NCBI RefSeq assembly: GCF_012641265.1
Contig: NZ_JABAHZ010000007.1
Coordinates: forward strand, 62,001-126,000
Length of the DNA stretch: 64,000 bases
DNA from: Chitinophaga eiseniae
Lineage (GTDB): Bacteria > Bacteroidota > Bacteroidia > Chitinophagales > Chitinophagaceae
Reading direction: 5' to 3'
The notes beneath the pieces were generated by a model. The model was not told the DNA's origin. It saw only the letters and a program-made list of their open reading frames with translations, and made no database searches. Shown in pieces: positions 32,728 through 40,859 of this stretch (position 1 is the first letter of the stretch; the number at the start of each line of letters is the position of its first letter). The translations under genes and the position numbers were made by a program.

Positions 32728-34041
32728 TTAGCCATTGACACTTTGCCTTAGTTTCACAATGTTGGCTGCTCCCCGTTTAATGATAATGCGGGTACCACGC
32801 TCGTAGGTAAAGTAGCGGTAAAACCAGTTGATAAATACCACCAATTTGTTTCTAAATCCGAGTAAGCTCATGAGGTGTACCACCATCCAAACAATCCAGG
32901 CGAAGTAGCCACTGAGGCGCATGCCGGCAAATTCGGCAACAGCCCGGTTTCTTCCGATGGTGGCCATGCTGCCAAGATCTTTATAGTTGAAGCCTCTCAT
33001 CGGTTTATTTTCCAGGGAGAGGCGGATGTTATGGGCTACATTTTTTCCCTGTTGTATCGCAACCTGGGCTACCATGGGATAACCCTTAGGGAAGCGGGAA
33101 TCGTTGGTCATCTGGGCGATATCGCCTATAGCATATATATTCGTATAGCCTTTTATCTGATTCAGTTCGTTTACAAGAATGCGCCCGTTGGGAAGTACAA
33201 TATCTGCCGGAATTCCTTTTACCGGGATGCCTTTCACGCCGGCAGACCAGAGGAGCGACTGGGTATGGATTTGCTCGCCGGTGCTGAGCGTAACTGTTTT
33301 GCCGTCATATTCCTTTACGCCGGTGTTGGTCATTACGCGTACGCCAATATGTTGCAGGGCTTCCAGGGTTCTTTGGGAGGTTTTTTCATTGAAGGAGGCC
33401 AGTAGTTTGGGGCCGGCTTCAATGAGGTATACATTCATCAGATCCTGGGGGAGAGATGGATAATCTTTCGGCATGATGTATTTGCGTAATTCAGCAAAGG
33501 CCCCGGCCAGTTCCACGCCGGTAGGGCCGCCGCCCACCATCACGAAATTGAGTTTAGATTTTATTTCCTCCGTGTCTTTCAGCAAGAGGCTTTCCTCAAA
33601 TTGCTTTACTACGTAGTTCCTGATTTGTACCGCTTCAATCAGCGATTTCATGCCGATGGCATTATCTTCAATATTTTTATTTCCAAAGAAGTTGGTGTTG
33701 CTACCGGTGGCGAAAACCAGGTAGTCGTAATGTATTTCGCCAATGCCGGTTTCCAGTATATTTTCGGTATCTCTTACGCCGGTAACTTCTGCCATACGAA
33801 ATACCAGGTTCTTTTGTTTTCTGAATATGCCGCGAAGGGGAAAGGCAATGCTATCAGGCTCCAGGCCCGCGGTAGATACCTGGTACAGCAGTGGCTGAAA
33901 CAGGTGATAATTATTCCTATCCAATAATACTACCTGTACGGGGGCATTTCTTAATTGTTTGGCCAGGTTTACGCCACCGAATCCGCCGCCTACTATGACG
34001 ATTCGCGGTTGAGTTGTTTCCGGGATGTTGGGCTGAATCAT
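32728..34041 (-). CDS. ndh: Type II NADH dehydrogenase
   Basis: NDH-2 passes electrons from NADH to quinone without pumping protons. The 437-residue form starts MIQPNIPETTQPR; a start 27 nt upstream adds a basic run that is not typical. The FAD-binding GGGFGGVNLAKQL (about residues 18-30) and the NAD-binding VMVGGGPTGVELAGAFAEL (about residue 170) are conserved, as is YAIGDIAQM (FAD). The C-terminal region contains VVHLMSLLGFRNKL and INWFYRYFTYERG, which attach it to the membrane in Bacteroidota enzymes. Confidence 0.92.
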   Translation of the reverse strand: MIQPNIPETTQPRIVIVGGGFGGVNLAKQLRNAPVQVVLLDRNNYHLFQPLLYQVSTAGLEPDSIAFPLRGIFRKQKNLVFRMAEVTGVRDTENILETGIGEIHYDYLVFATGSNTNFFGNKNIEDNAIGMKSLIEAVQIRNYVVKQFEESLLLKDTEEIKSKLNFVMVGGGPTGVELAGAFAELRKYIMPKDYPSLPQDLMNVYLIEAGPKLLASFNEKTSQRTLEALQHIGVRVMTNTGVKEYDGKTVTLSTGEQIHTQSLLWSAGVKGIPVKGIPADIVLPNGRILVNELNQIKGYTNIYAIGDIAQMTNDSRFPKGYPMVAQVAIQQGKNVAHNIRLSLENKPMRGFNYKDLGSMATIGRNRAVAEFAGMRLSGYFAWIVWMVVHLMSLLGFRNKLVVFINWFYRYFTYERGTRIIIKRGAANIVKLRQSVNG

Positions 34042-34207
34042 AATTCGTCTTTTTATATTTTGCAGCAATGCAATAATGTTCTACTCCGGGCTTCCTTTAA
34101 CACATTCCATTGTACAGCGTTCGACAAACGCTGTACCAGTGCTAAATATTCTCAAAGTTACAAAACTTTCAGAAAAAAATGAAAGTTTGTTTGAAAATAA
34201 GATTCAC

Positions 34208-34279
34208 GCAAAGGAATATAAGCAGCAAAGACGCAAAGGATATAGACTCCTTGCGTCTTTGCTGCTTATATTCCTTTGC
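34208..34279. repeat. Large REP-like palindrome
   Basis: A 33-nt arm starting GCAAAGGAATATAAGCAGC is complementary to the right arm 34248-34279 with one unpaired base, giving a very stable stem with a 7-nt loop. Related CTTTGCATGAATC sequence continues on the right. It lies in the ndh-glpF spacer. Confidence 0.75.
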
Positions 34280-34307
34280 ATAAATTTTTTATTCTTTGCA
34301 TGAATCT

Positions 34308-35018
34308 TTATTGCAGGCAGTACTTGTATAAAAGGGCAGCGGCAGCTGCGCCGGTGAGCGGTCCGAGGATGGGAATCCAGGCATAACTCCAATCGCTGTC
34401 GCGTTTCCCCGGAATGGGGAGGAGAAAGTGCATCAATCGCGGACCGAAATCTCTTGCCGGGTTGATGGCATAGCCGGTGGGGCCGCCGAGCGACAGGCCA
34501 ATGGCTAGTACTACCAATCCCGCCGGTAAGGCATCCAGAGCGCCCAGGCCTACCGTAGGACCGGTAATAAAGCAGAGGGCGAGAATAAATACCAGGGTAG
34601 CCAGGAATTCTGTAAGGAAATTGTACTTGCTGTTGCGGATAGCAGGAATGGTGCAAAATACGCCCAGTTTGGTATCAGCATCGGTGGTGGCATCAAAATG
34701 CTGTTTGTAGCAAAACCATACCAGCAGCGCACCCAGCATGGCGCCGGCTACCTGTGCCGCTATATATCCTGGTACCTGCTCCCAGGGAAATTTTCCCTGT
34801 AGCGCCTGCGAAAAAGTAACCGCCGGATTCAGGTGAGCGCCGCTATATTTGGCAGTGGCATATACGCCTACAAATACGGCCATACCCCATCCCAGGGTGA
34901 TCACAATCCATCCGCCCTGGTTGCCTTTTGACTTGTTGAGTATGACACTCGCTACCACTCCATCTCCCAAAACGATTAAAAATGCGGTGCCTATAATTTC
35001 AGCTAAGTAAGGTGACAT
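34308..35018 (-). CDS. glpF: Aquaglyceroporin / glycerol facilitator (MIP family)
   Basis: This channel lets glycerol cross the inner membrane. The 236-residue form starting MSPYLAEIIGTAF is chosen because the longer frame adds 49 residues of out-of-family sequence that overlap glpK. Both pore motifs are intact: HLNPAVTF and AINPARDFGPR. The aspartate after the second NPAR is typical of glycerol-permeable members. Six membrane segments are visible. It lies 35 bp downstream of glpK on the same strand, forming a glpK-glpF unit. Confidence 0.93.
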   Translation of the reverse strand: MSPYLAEIIGTAFLIVLGDGVVASVILNKSKGNQGGWIVITLGWGMAVFVGVYATAKYSGAHLNPAVTFSQALQGKFPWEQVPGYIAAQVAGAMLGALLVWFCYKQHFDATTDADTKLGVFCTIPAIRNSKYNFLTEFLATLVFILALCFITGPTVGLGALDALPAGLVVLAIGLSLGGPTGYAINPARDFGPRLMHFLLPIPGKRDSDWSYAWIPILGPLTGAAAAALLYKYCLQ

Positions 35019-35053
35019 ATGTTGTAAAAGGTGTTTATAAACGTGGAAAATAA

Positions 35054-36547
35054 TTATTCTTCTGTCCATGCCTGGGCCGCGCGAATGGCCCGTTTCCATT
35101 CTCCACACAGGCGCTTGCTTTCTGCCGCTTCCATAGTGGCGTCGAAGGTGGCGTCGATCTTCCATTGTTTGGCAATGGTTTCAATGCTGTCCCAATAGCC
35201 AACGGCCAAACCTGCCAGGTAAGCCGCGCCCAGCGCCGTAGTTTCAGTGATGGTAGGGCGTACTACGCGTACATGCACGATATCTGCCTGGAATTGCATG
35301 AGGAGGTTATTCTTTGTAGCGCCGCCATCCACACGTATTTCTGTGATAGGCATGCCGGCATCTGCTTCCATGGCCCTTAATACATCCATGGTTTGAAAAG
35401 CAATACTGTCGAGCGCGGCGCGGGCAATATGTGCTGCTGTAGAGCCACGGGTGAGCCCCACCATAGTCCCCCTTGCATATTGGTTCCAATAAGGAGCCCC
35501 CAGTCCGGCAAAGGCTGGCACCAGGTAAACCCCATCGCTGTGAGGCACTGTGGCAGCGAGGTTTTCCACATCGGCGGAGTGCCGGATGATTCCCAATCCA
35601 TCGCGGAGCCATTGTACTACAGCGCCCCCGATGAAGATGCTTCCTTCCAGGGCGTAACTGGTTTTACCATTGATTTGCCAGGCAACGGTAGTGAGGAGAT
35701 TATTCTTAGAAGGAATAGGTTGGTCGCCGGTGTTTAACACCATAAAACAACCGGTACCATAAGTGTTTTTAATCATACCGGGTTGCGTACAGAGCTGTCC
35801 GAACAGGGCGGCTTGCTGATCGCCGGCAATGCCGGCGATAGGAATGCGGTAGGGGGTAAGCGTAGCTTCAGAATAGCCATATACCTCGCTGGATTGTTTT
35901 ACTTCCGGGAGCATAGCGGCAGGAATATCAAAGAGCGCCAGTAGTTCTGCATCCCACTTCATATCGTGGATGTTGAACAAAAGTGTACGGGAGGCGTTGC
36001 TTACATCGGTGATGTGCAATTTGCCGTTAGAGAAATTCCAAACCAGCCAGCTATCCACTGTACCAAATGCCAGTTCACCGTTTTCAGCTTTCTGGCGGGC
36101 ATCGGGCACATTGTCGAGTATCCATTTTATTTTGGTGCCAGAAAAATAAGCATCGAGGCGAAGGCCTGTTTTGTCTTTTACGAGCTGTTCTTTGCCTTCT
36201 TTTATAAGCGTGTCGCAGTAGTCGGCGGTACGGCGATCCTGCCATACGATGGCGTTATGAATGGGTTTGCCGGTTTTGCGGTCCCATATAATGGTGGTTT
36301 CCCGCTGGTTGGTGATGCCTATGGCCGCAATGTTTTCGCCGGTTAACCGTGCTTTCAGAATTACTTCGGCAGCTACGCTGGCCTGGGTAGTCCATATTTC
36401 CATCGCATCGTGCTCTACCCAGCCAGGCTGGGGAAATATTTGTTTGAACTCTTTCTGGGCAACGGCTTTAATACTGCCATCATGGTCAAAAATAATGGCG
36501 CGGGAGCTGGTGGTTCCCTGGTCGAGCGAAAGGATATATTTTCCCAT
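35054..36547 (-). CDS. glpK: Glycerol kinase
   Basis: The enzyme phosphorylates glycerol to glycerol-3-phosphate with ATP. The 497-residue protein has the FGGY-family pattern: N-terminal SLDQGTTSSRAIIFD (phosphate-1 loop), substrate residues in GITNQRETTIIWDRKTG, GIAGDQQAALFGQ, and ADVENLAA with the FGGY-type YLVPAFAGLGAPYWNQYARG. GSIFIGGAVVQWLRDGL and VRVDGGATKNNLLMQ-like motifs are also in place. It is the first gene of the glpK-glpF pair; no glpD is in the window. Confidence 0.96.
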   Translation of the reverse strand: MGKYILSLDQGTTSSRAIIFDHDGSIKAVAQKEFKQIFPQPGWVEHDAMEIWTTQASVAAEVILKARLTGENIAAIGITNQRETTIIWDRKTGKPIHNAIVWQDRRTADYCDTLIKEGKEQLVKDKTGLRLDAYFSGTKIKWILDNVPDARQKAENGELAFGTVDSWLVWNFSNGKLHITDVSNASRTLLFNIHDMKWDAELLALFDIPAAMLPEVKQSSEVYGYSEATLTPYRIPIAGIAGDQQAALFGQLCTQPGMIKNTYGTGCFMVLNTGDQPIPSKNNLLTTVAWQINGKTSYALEGSIFIGGAVVQWLRDGLGIIRHSADVENLAATVPHSDGVYLVPAFAGLGAPYWNQYARGTMVGLTRGSTAAHIARAALDSIAFQTMDVLRAMEADAGMPITEIRVDGGATKNNLLMQFQADIVHVRVVRPTITETTALGAAYLAGLAVGYWDSIETIAKQWKIDATFDATMEAAESKRLCGEWKRAIRAAQAWTEE

Positions 36548-36624
36548 AAGGCTTTCTGTTGTATATGCTTGTACGTGGATATATTATTTGCTGAATTTAA
36601 AAAATATATTTAAAAATTTTAAGT

Positions 36625-36660
36625 AAAAAAAATCCCCGGCGCAATTACTGCACCGGGGAT
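36625..36660 (-). terminator. Terminator after the transaldolase-like gene
   Basis: ATCCCCGG and CCGGGGAT form the stem. On the minus strand a run of seven T follows, 27 bp after the gene's stop. Confidence 0.8.
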
Positions 36661-36686
36661 ACACCATCTAAAAAATATCGTAAAGA

Positions 36687-37337
36687 TTACATTTTCTTGG
36701 CATCTTCCAGGAACTTAGCCAGCCCGATATCGGTTAACGGGTGTTTCAGCAAGCCCAGGATAGAGTCTAACGGACAGGTACAAACGTCTGCACCTGCTTC
36801 TGCACATTTCACAATGTGGAGTGCGCTACGGATAGAAGCGGCGAGGATTTCTGTTTTATAACCCTGTAAGCTGTAGATCTGAGCAATCTGAGCGATCAGT
36901 TCCACGCCATCCCAGTTGGTATCGTCAATGCGACCAATAAAAGGAGATACATAAGCAGCACCCGCTTTAGCCGCCAGGATAGCCTGACCGGCAGAGAATA
37001 CGAGGGTACAGTTAGTTCTGATTCCGTTGTCGGTAAACCATTTGATAGCTTTTACACCATCTTTTATCATAGGCACTTTCACCACGATATTGGGGTGAAT
37101 AGCTGCCAGTTTTTTACCTTCTTCAATAATTGACTGAAAATCTGTAGAGAATACTTCTGCACTTACATCACCATCTACTATCTCGCAGATATCTTCGTAA
37201 TGTTTGATAATAGCAGCTTCGCCTTTGATGCCTTCTTTAGCCATCAGAGAAGGGTTGGTGGTTACACCATCCAGAACGCCAAGATCGTGGGCTTCCTTTA
37301 TTTGCGCCAGGTTAGCCGTATCGATAAAGAATTTCAT
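36687..37337 (-). CDS. Small transaldolase / fructose-6-phosphate aldolase
   Basis: The 216-residue protein belongs to the short TalC/FSA group. MKFFIDTANLAQIKEAHDLG and GVTTNPSLMAKEG carry the substrate-binding D and N residues. The Schiff-base lysine is in IVVKVPMIKDG. Residues distinguishing transaldolase from fructose-6-phosphate aldolase in this small group are hard to judge by eye, so both activities remain possible. It would act in the non-oxidative pentose phosphate pathway or C3-C6 interconversion. The gene is monocistronic with its own terminator. Confidence 0.88.
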   Translation of the reverse strand: MKFFIDTANLAQIKEAHDLGVLDGVTTNPSLMAKEGIKGEAAIIKHYEDICEIVDGDVSAEVFSTDFQSIIEEGKKLAAIHPNIVVKVPMIKDGVKAIKWFTDNGIRTNCTLVFSAGQAILAAKAGAAYVSPFIGRIDDTNWDGVELIAQIAQIYSLQGYKTEILAASIRSALHIVKCAEAGADVCTCPLDSILGLLKHPLTDIGLAKFLEDAKKM

Positions 37338-37465
37338 ACTATGATAAATTAGTTGTCAGGAAATGAACCTTTTGCGGAGTATGCTGTCATTAGTGGAGGA
37401 AGTGGAGAAAATAGCAACCAGATACTATTGACGAGCAACTAATGACAATAAAAAAAGAAAAAAAA
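37338..37465. other. Leader of the transaldolase gene and SRP RNA 3' tail
   Basis: This stretch holds the 5' region of the small transaldolase gene, with an AATTAGTTG / CAACTAATG inverted repeat, and the T-run (minus strand) that ends the SRP RNA. No other gene is seen. Confidence 0.6.
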
Positions 37466-37560
37466 GGCAAGTTACTTATATCGCACCGCTACAACCACCT
37501 ACCCTTGCTACATTCCTGTCCTGGGGGAGTTCAGTAGGAGCTGGTCGTATAAGACTTGCC
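37466..37560 (-). ncRNA. ffs: Signal recognition particle RNA (small bacterial type)
   Basis: The minus strand begins GGCAAGTCTTATACGACC and ends GATATAAGTAACTTGCC, so the ends form the SRP helix. The apical part contains CCCCCAGGACAGGAATGTAG followed by CAAGGGTAGG: the GGAA tetraloop closed by ACA/TGT and the asymmetric AGCAAGGG loop that bind Ffh. Length is about 95 nt. A T-run follows, and a perfect TTTG-N19-TACCTTTG promoter lies just upstream. It delivers ribosome-nascent chains to the membrane with Ffh and FtsY. Confidence 0.9.
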
Positions 37561-37565
37561 GGTTG

Positions 37566-37596
37566 CAAAGGTAATATAATGTGTTGAATCTCCAAA
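37566..37596 (-). promoter_or_regulatory. SRP RNA promoter
   Basis: The minus strand reads TTTG (37593-37596), a 19-nt spacer and TACCTTTG (37566-37573), a perfect Bacteroidota promoter. The box ends 5 nt before the expected RNA 5' end, which fixes the start-site spacing for this genome. Confidence 0.88.
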
Positions 37597-37756
37597 TATT
37601 AGCCGGTAGAAAGTTTAATTTTTTTTTAAAAGGGTGTATTCGCTGTTTCTTTTCTTGTTAAATCCGACCCTTTTATCAATTCATATTATATATCATATAA
37701 ATAGCAAGTGAACCACTGATTTTATTTCTTAATCCTAAAAAAACAATAAACATTTT

Positions 37757-38194
37757 ATGGAAACTACGTATGAAAGTCAAAATGCATTCGGAGCCATTTT
37801 CGGCGGCGCTTTTCTCATGTTCTGGCTGGTAGTCAGCGTATTCATGATTGTCTGTATGTGGAAAATTTTTACCAAAGCCGGCCAGGAAGGATGGAAAGCA
37901 ATTATCCCCATCTACAACCTGTACGTATTGACGCAGATTGTTGGGAAACCAGGGTGGTGGCTGCTCCTTTTCCTCATTCCTGGTGTAAACTTCGTGATTG
38001 CTATCTGGCTAACCAACCTGCTCAGTAAGAGCTTTGGGAAATCGGAAGGGTTTACTATCGGCCTGATCTTCCTGGGCATTGTTTTCTACCCCATCCTGGC
38101 ATTCGATCGCACCATCACGTATAAAGGCCCTGCCGGCGATCCTACCCGTAGTATAACAGGTGACCTGAGTTCCATTGGCCAAAAGCTGCAATAG
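37757..38194 (+). CDS. DUF5684 membrane protein
   Basis: The 145-residue protein has three hydrophobic segments. The first follows the N-terminal SQNAFGAIFGG. A conserved GQEGWKAIIPIYNLYVLTQIVGKPGWWLLL region contains the aromatic and proline pattern of DUF5684 proteins, which were once annotated as signal-peptidase-like. No catalytic residues are visible. It is a small inner-membrane protein of unknown role and ends at a strong hairpin. Confidence 0.8.
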   Translation: METTYESQNAFGAIFGGAFLMFWLVVSVFMIVCMWKIFTKAGQEGWKAIIPIYNLYVLTQIVGKPGWWLLLFLIPGVNFVIAIWLTNLLSKSFGKSEGFTIGLIFLGIVFYPILAFDRTITYKGPAGDPTRSITGDLSSIGQKLQ

Positions 38195-38203
38195 ATAATA
38201 CTT

Positions 38204-38247
38204 CTAATAAGAAAGCGAATGATGTTAGTCATTCGCTTTCTTATTAG
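38204..38247. terminator. Terminator between DUF5684 and RDD genes
   Basis: CTAATAAGAAAGCGAATGA and its perfect complement form a 19-bp stem with a 6-nt loop between convergent genes. It overlaps the last bases of the RDD gene. Confidence 0.8.
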
Positions 38248-38984
38248 TGCTCCTTCGTTGTATAATAATTATAATCGTTCAATACCGTTTCCAGGAAATG
38301 TGTATCGGAGAGTGCTGTTTCTATATGTAATACCTCCTTTACCCGGTGAGCCACCCTGGAGGCCAGCACGTCATCATTCGCTTTCAACGCACGATCCAGC
38401 AGGTCCTTCACTTTGTTCATATCCCGGTCGCTCAGTTTCATAATCTGCGGAAACTGGGGTTGATAGTCTGTATTTGACATATCCCGGAAGATGGTGTCTT
38501 CAATGCTGCCTTTTCTCTTGGTACTAATCACAATGGTACCTGCTACAATATCTCCCAGCCGTTGATTGTAAGGGGTACGCACAATGGCTACCGTAGGCAC
38601 AATCACCGGCACCAACGCAAAAGCGCCCAGGGGCGATTCCACCAACCGGAATATCCACCTGATCAGGTGCTGGCTTATGCTGGGTGGATTACCCATCATA
38701 CTGACTACCTGTAACTGGGTGATCTTTTTTCCGGGTGTTTTCCCATGCATACTGATTTCCATAATAGGAAAATAGAGTACTACCGGGAATAGCACCAGGA
38801 GAAAAAACAGTACGTCAAAGCCCGACCAATTTGGACGGAAAGACAACAACGCCATATATACTACCAGTATATAACCGGCGCGTATGGCAAAATCGATCAG
38901 CCAGGCTAAAAACCTTTTCATGATGTCCGCCGACTCAAATTCAAGGTCTATATTAAAGGAAGTTGGTATTTTTATATCGGCCAT
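38244..38984 (-). CDS. RDD family membrane protein
   Basis: The 246-residue protein starts at the ATG after the promoter box (MADIKIPTSFNID). It carries the RDD domain: MKRFLAWLIDFAIRAGYI with the paired Arg/Asp, a second membrane segment, then YFPIMEISMHGKTPGKKITQ, the typical RDD loop. The C-terminal 70 residues are soluble and include SDRDMNKVKDLLDRALKAND. It stands divergently from the SpoIIM-MoxR operon, and in many Bacteroidota the RDD gene accompanies that operon. Confidence 0.88.
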   Translation of the reverse strand: MADIKIPTSFNIDLEFESADIMKRFLAWLIDFAIRAGYILVVYMALLSFRPNWSGFDVLFFLLVLFPVVLYFPIMEISMHGKTPGKKITQLQVVSMMGNPPSISQHLIRWIFRLVESPLGAFALVPVIVPTVAIVRTPYNQRLGDIVAGTIVISTKRKGSIEDTIFRDMSNTDYQPQFPQIMKLSDRDMNKVKDLLDRALKANDDVLASRVAHRVKEVLHIETALSDTHFLETVLNDYNYYTTKEH

Positions 38985-38987
38985 ATT

Positions 38988-38995
38988 CAAATTTA
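38988..38995 (-). promoter_or_regulatory. -7 box 3 nt from the RDD start
   Basis: The minus strand reads TAAATTTG, an exact TAnnTTTG match, followed by AAT and the ATG. Confidence 0.5.
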
Positions 38996-39102
38996 CATAT
39001 TTGTTTATATTTTGTTGAACGATTTAGTATGTTTGCTGGTATTCCCCATTAGTAGCCTATTACTGTAGGTAATATCTGTATTTAAAGTGAAGAAAACTCA
39101 TT

Positions 39103-40086
39103 ATGAGAGAATCGCTGTTTATCAAAAAAAATTTGTCCCGATGGAAACAGTACCAGGAGGAACCCACAGATGACCCTGATGAAATGGCGGAAAGATTTGT
39201 GTCTGTATTGGATGACCTGTCTTACGCCAAGACTTTTTATAGCTTCAGTAAAGTAACCCGTTATATCAATGGGCTCGCAGCGGCTATTTACCAGGGTATT
39301 TACCGCCATCGCCGCGAAGATGTAGGCCGGTTCCAGCTATTCTTTAAATATGAGCTGCCGCTGTTATTTCGCCGGTATCATCGCTTATTATTATTCACCT
39401 TATGCTTCTTTGTGCTTTTTGCCGCCATCGGTGCTTTTTCATCGGCGCACGATGAAACTTTTGTCCGTGGCGTACTGGGAGATGAGTATGTAAATATGAC
39501 GGAGCGGAATATTGCGAACAACGACCCGTTTGGCGTATATAAAGACAACAACCCGGTAGTAATGTTTCTCAGTATTGCCTTTAATAATATTTACGTGGCC
39601 TTTTCCTGTTTTGTTGGAGGCATTTTTTTAGGCGTATATACTTTATACCTGCTGCTGACAAATGGGGTGATGCTGGGCGTTTTCCAATACCTGTTTTTTG
39701 CACATGGCCTTGGCTGGAAGTCAGTGCTGGTGATATGGATTCACGGCACGCTGGAAATATCGAGTATCGTAATTGCCGGTTGCGCCGGGTTGATCCTCGC
39801 AAAAAGTATATTATTCCCCGGTACCAGGAAAAGATTGGATTCCTTACGAAAGGGAGCAAAAGATGGTATAAAAACCATGGTAACATTAGTTCCTGTATTT
39901 ATTGTGGCTGCATTCCTGGAAAGCTTTGTAACCCGCCATACTTCAATGCCTTTGACGTTAAGCCTTTCTATCCTCATCGGCTCACTGGCTTTTATATTGG
40001 GCTATTTTATTTTTTACCCTATATATCTGCATAAGCAAGGGTATCGCTTAAGTACAGAAGGAAAAGTAATCCCGCCGGTATTATGA
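39103..40086 (+). CDS. SpoIIM/DUF95 family membrane protein
   Basis: The 327-residue protein has a soluble N-terminal region, MRESLFIKKNLSRWKQYQEE, of the kind found in stage-II-sporulation-protein-M-like proteins. It has about six membrane segments, with AFNNIYVAFSCFVGGIFLGVYT and VIWIHGTLEISSIVIAGCAG being the conserved DUF95 parts (the H-G-x-x-E signature). In non-sporulating bacteria these occur in operons with MoxR and DUF58. It opens a five-gene run with 4-nt or smaller overlaps. Confidence 0.87.
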   Translation: MRESLFIKKNLSRWKQYQEEPTDDPDEMAERFVSVLDDLSYAKTFYSFSKVTRYINGLAAAIYQGIYRHRREDVGRFQLFFKYELPLLFRRYHRLLLFTLCFFVLFAAIGAFSSAHDETFVRGVLGDEYVNMTERNIANNDPFGVYKDNNPVVMFLSIAFNNIYVAFSCFVGGIFLGVYTLYLLLTNGVMLGVFQYLFFAHGLGWKSVLVIWIHGTLEISSIVIAGCAGLILAKSILFPGTRKRLDSLRKGAKDGIKTMVTLVPVFIVAAFLESFVTRHTSMPLTLSLSILIGSLAFILGYFIFYPIYLHKQGYRLSTEGKVIPPVL

Positions 40087-40859
40087 GTAAGCATTTCCTG
40101 ATTAAAAGCTGTTTGCTGTTCCTGCTTTGTTTACCATTGCAGGGCAAGGCACAATACGATAGTACTGTTAACGCGGCGCGCGCAGAGGTGCCGGATACCG
40201 TTGATCCTTCTATAATGAGTGATACAGCCGCGGGGCAATATGTAGATGAACCGGTTGTTTATCAGCGGAGACAAGTAGCGGCATCTTCTGTCAACGAATT
40301 AAAGGCGGATAAATGGCTCCAGTACCACGACCCCAAAGCAGCACCTCCCAGAGCCGCTCCCTGGTTTATACAGATACTGGAAACGCTGTTTCGCGTTATA
40401 TCTGCAGGCCGATATATTATTATGGGTTTATTGCTATTGGGGCTGGCCTATCTTATTTTCCGCTTTATGCAAAGCAACGGCCTGAGTATATTCAGGAAGC
40501 CTGCGCCTAAAGGCGGCTTACCGGATGCTGCCGATGAGTCGCTGCAGGATGCCGCTGAATATGAAGGGAAAATAAAGGCTGCCATTGCCGCCGGTGATAC
40601 CAGGCAGGCTATACGCTGGTGGTATCTCTATACTTTATTTCAACTGTCGGAAAAACAATTACTGGTGCTGCTACGCGATAAAACAAACAACGACTACCTG
40701 CGTGAGATGAGGAACTCTACGCATTACAAAAAGTTTGCGGCGCTCACACTCGACTATGAATATATCTGGTATGGCGGCTTTAATGTAAGTGAAGCAAATT
40801 TCAGGAGTATGAACCAGGAGTTCAGGGATTTTAATAACGCAATTGGAAAAAGCTGGTGA
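40083..40859 (+). CDS. DUF4129 domain protein
   Basis: The 258-residue protein has a signal peptide (to about residue 24), a proline-rich region, one membrane segment (IIMGLLLLGLAYLIFRFM) and a cytoplasmic C-terminal DUF4129 part. That part includes AIRWWYLYTLFQLSEKQLL and LDYEYIWYGGF. It overlaps the upstream gene by 4 nt. The family sits next to MoxR ATPases and transglutaminase-like proteins and is thought to take part in envelope assembly, though the mechanism is unknown. Confidence 0.82.
   Translation: MSKHFLIKSCLLFLLCLPLQGKAQYDSTVNAARAEVPDTVDPSIMSDTAAGQYVDEPVVYQRRQVAASSVNELKADKWLQYHDPKAAPPRAAPWFIQILETLFRVISAGRYIIMGLLLLGLAYLIFRFMQSNGLSIFRKPAPKGGLPDAADESLQDAAEYEGKIKAAIAAGDTRQAIRWWYLYTLFQLSEKQLLVLLRDKTNNDYLREMRNSTHYKKFAALTLDYEYIWYGGFNVSEANFRSMNQEFRDFNNAIGKSW

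Noticed and set aside
34208..34279. Intrinsic terminator of ndh or glpF
   Set aside because: The stem is far longer than terminators here and sits upstream of ndh rather than at the end of glpF with a T-run; a REP-like element fits better.
35019..35165. N-terminal extension of the glycerol facilitator by 49 residues
   Set aside because: The sequence is basic, unlike any MIP family start, and overlaps glpK. The ATG at 35018 gives the usual N-terminus.
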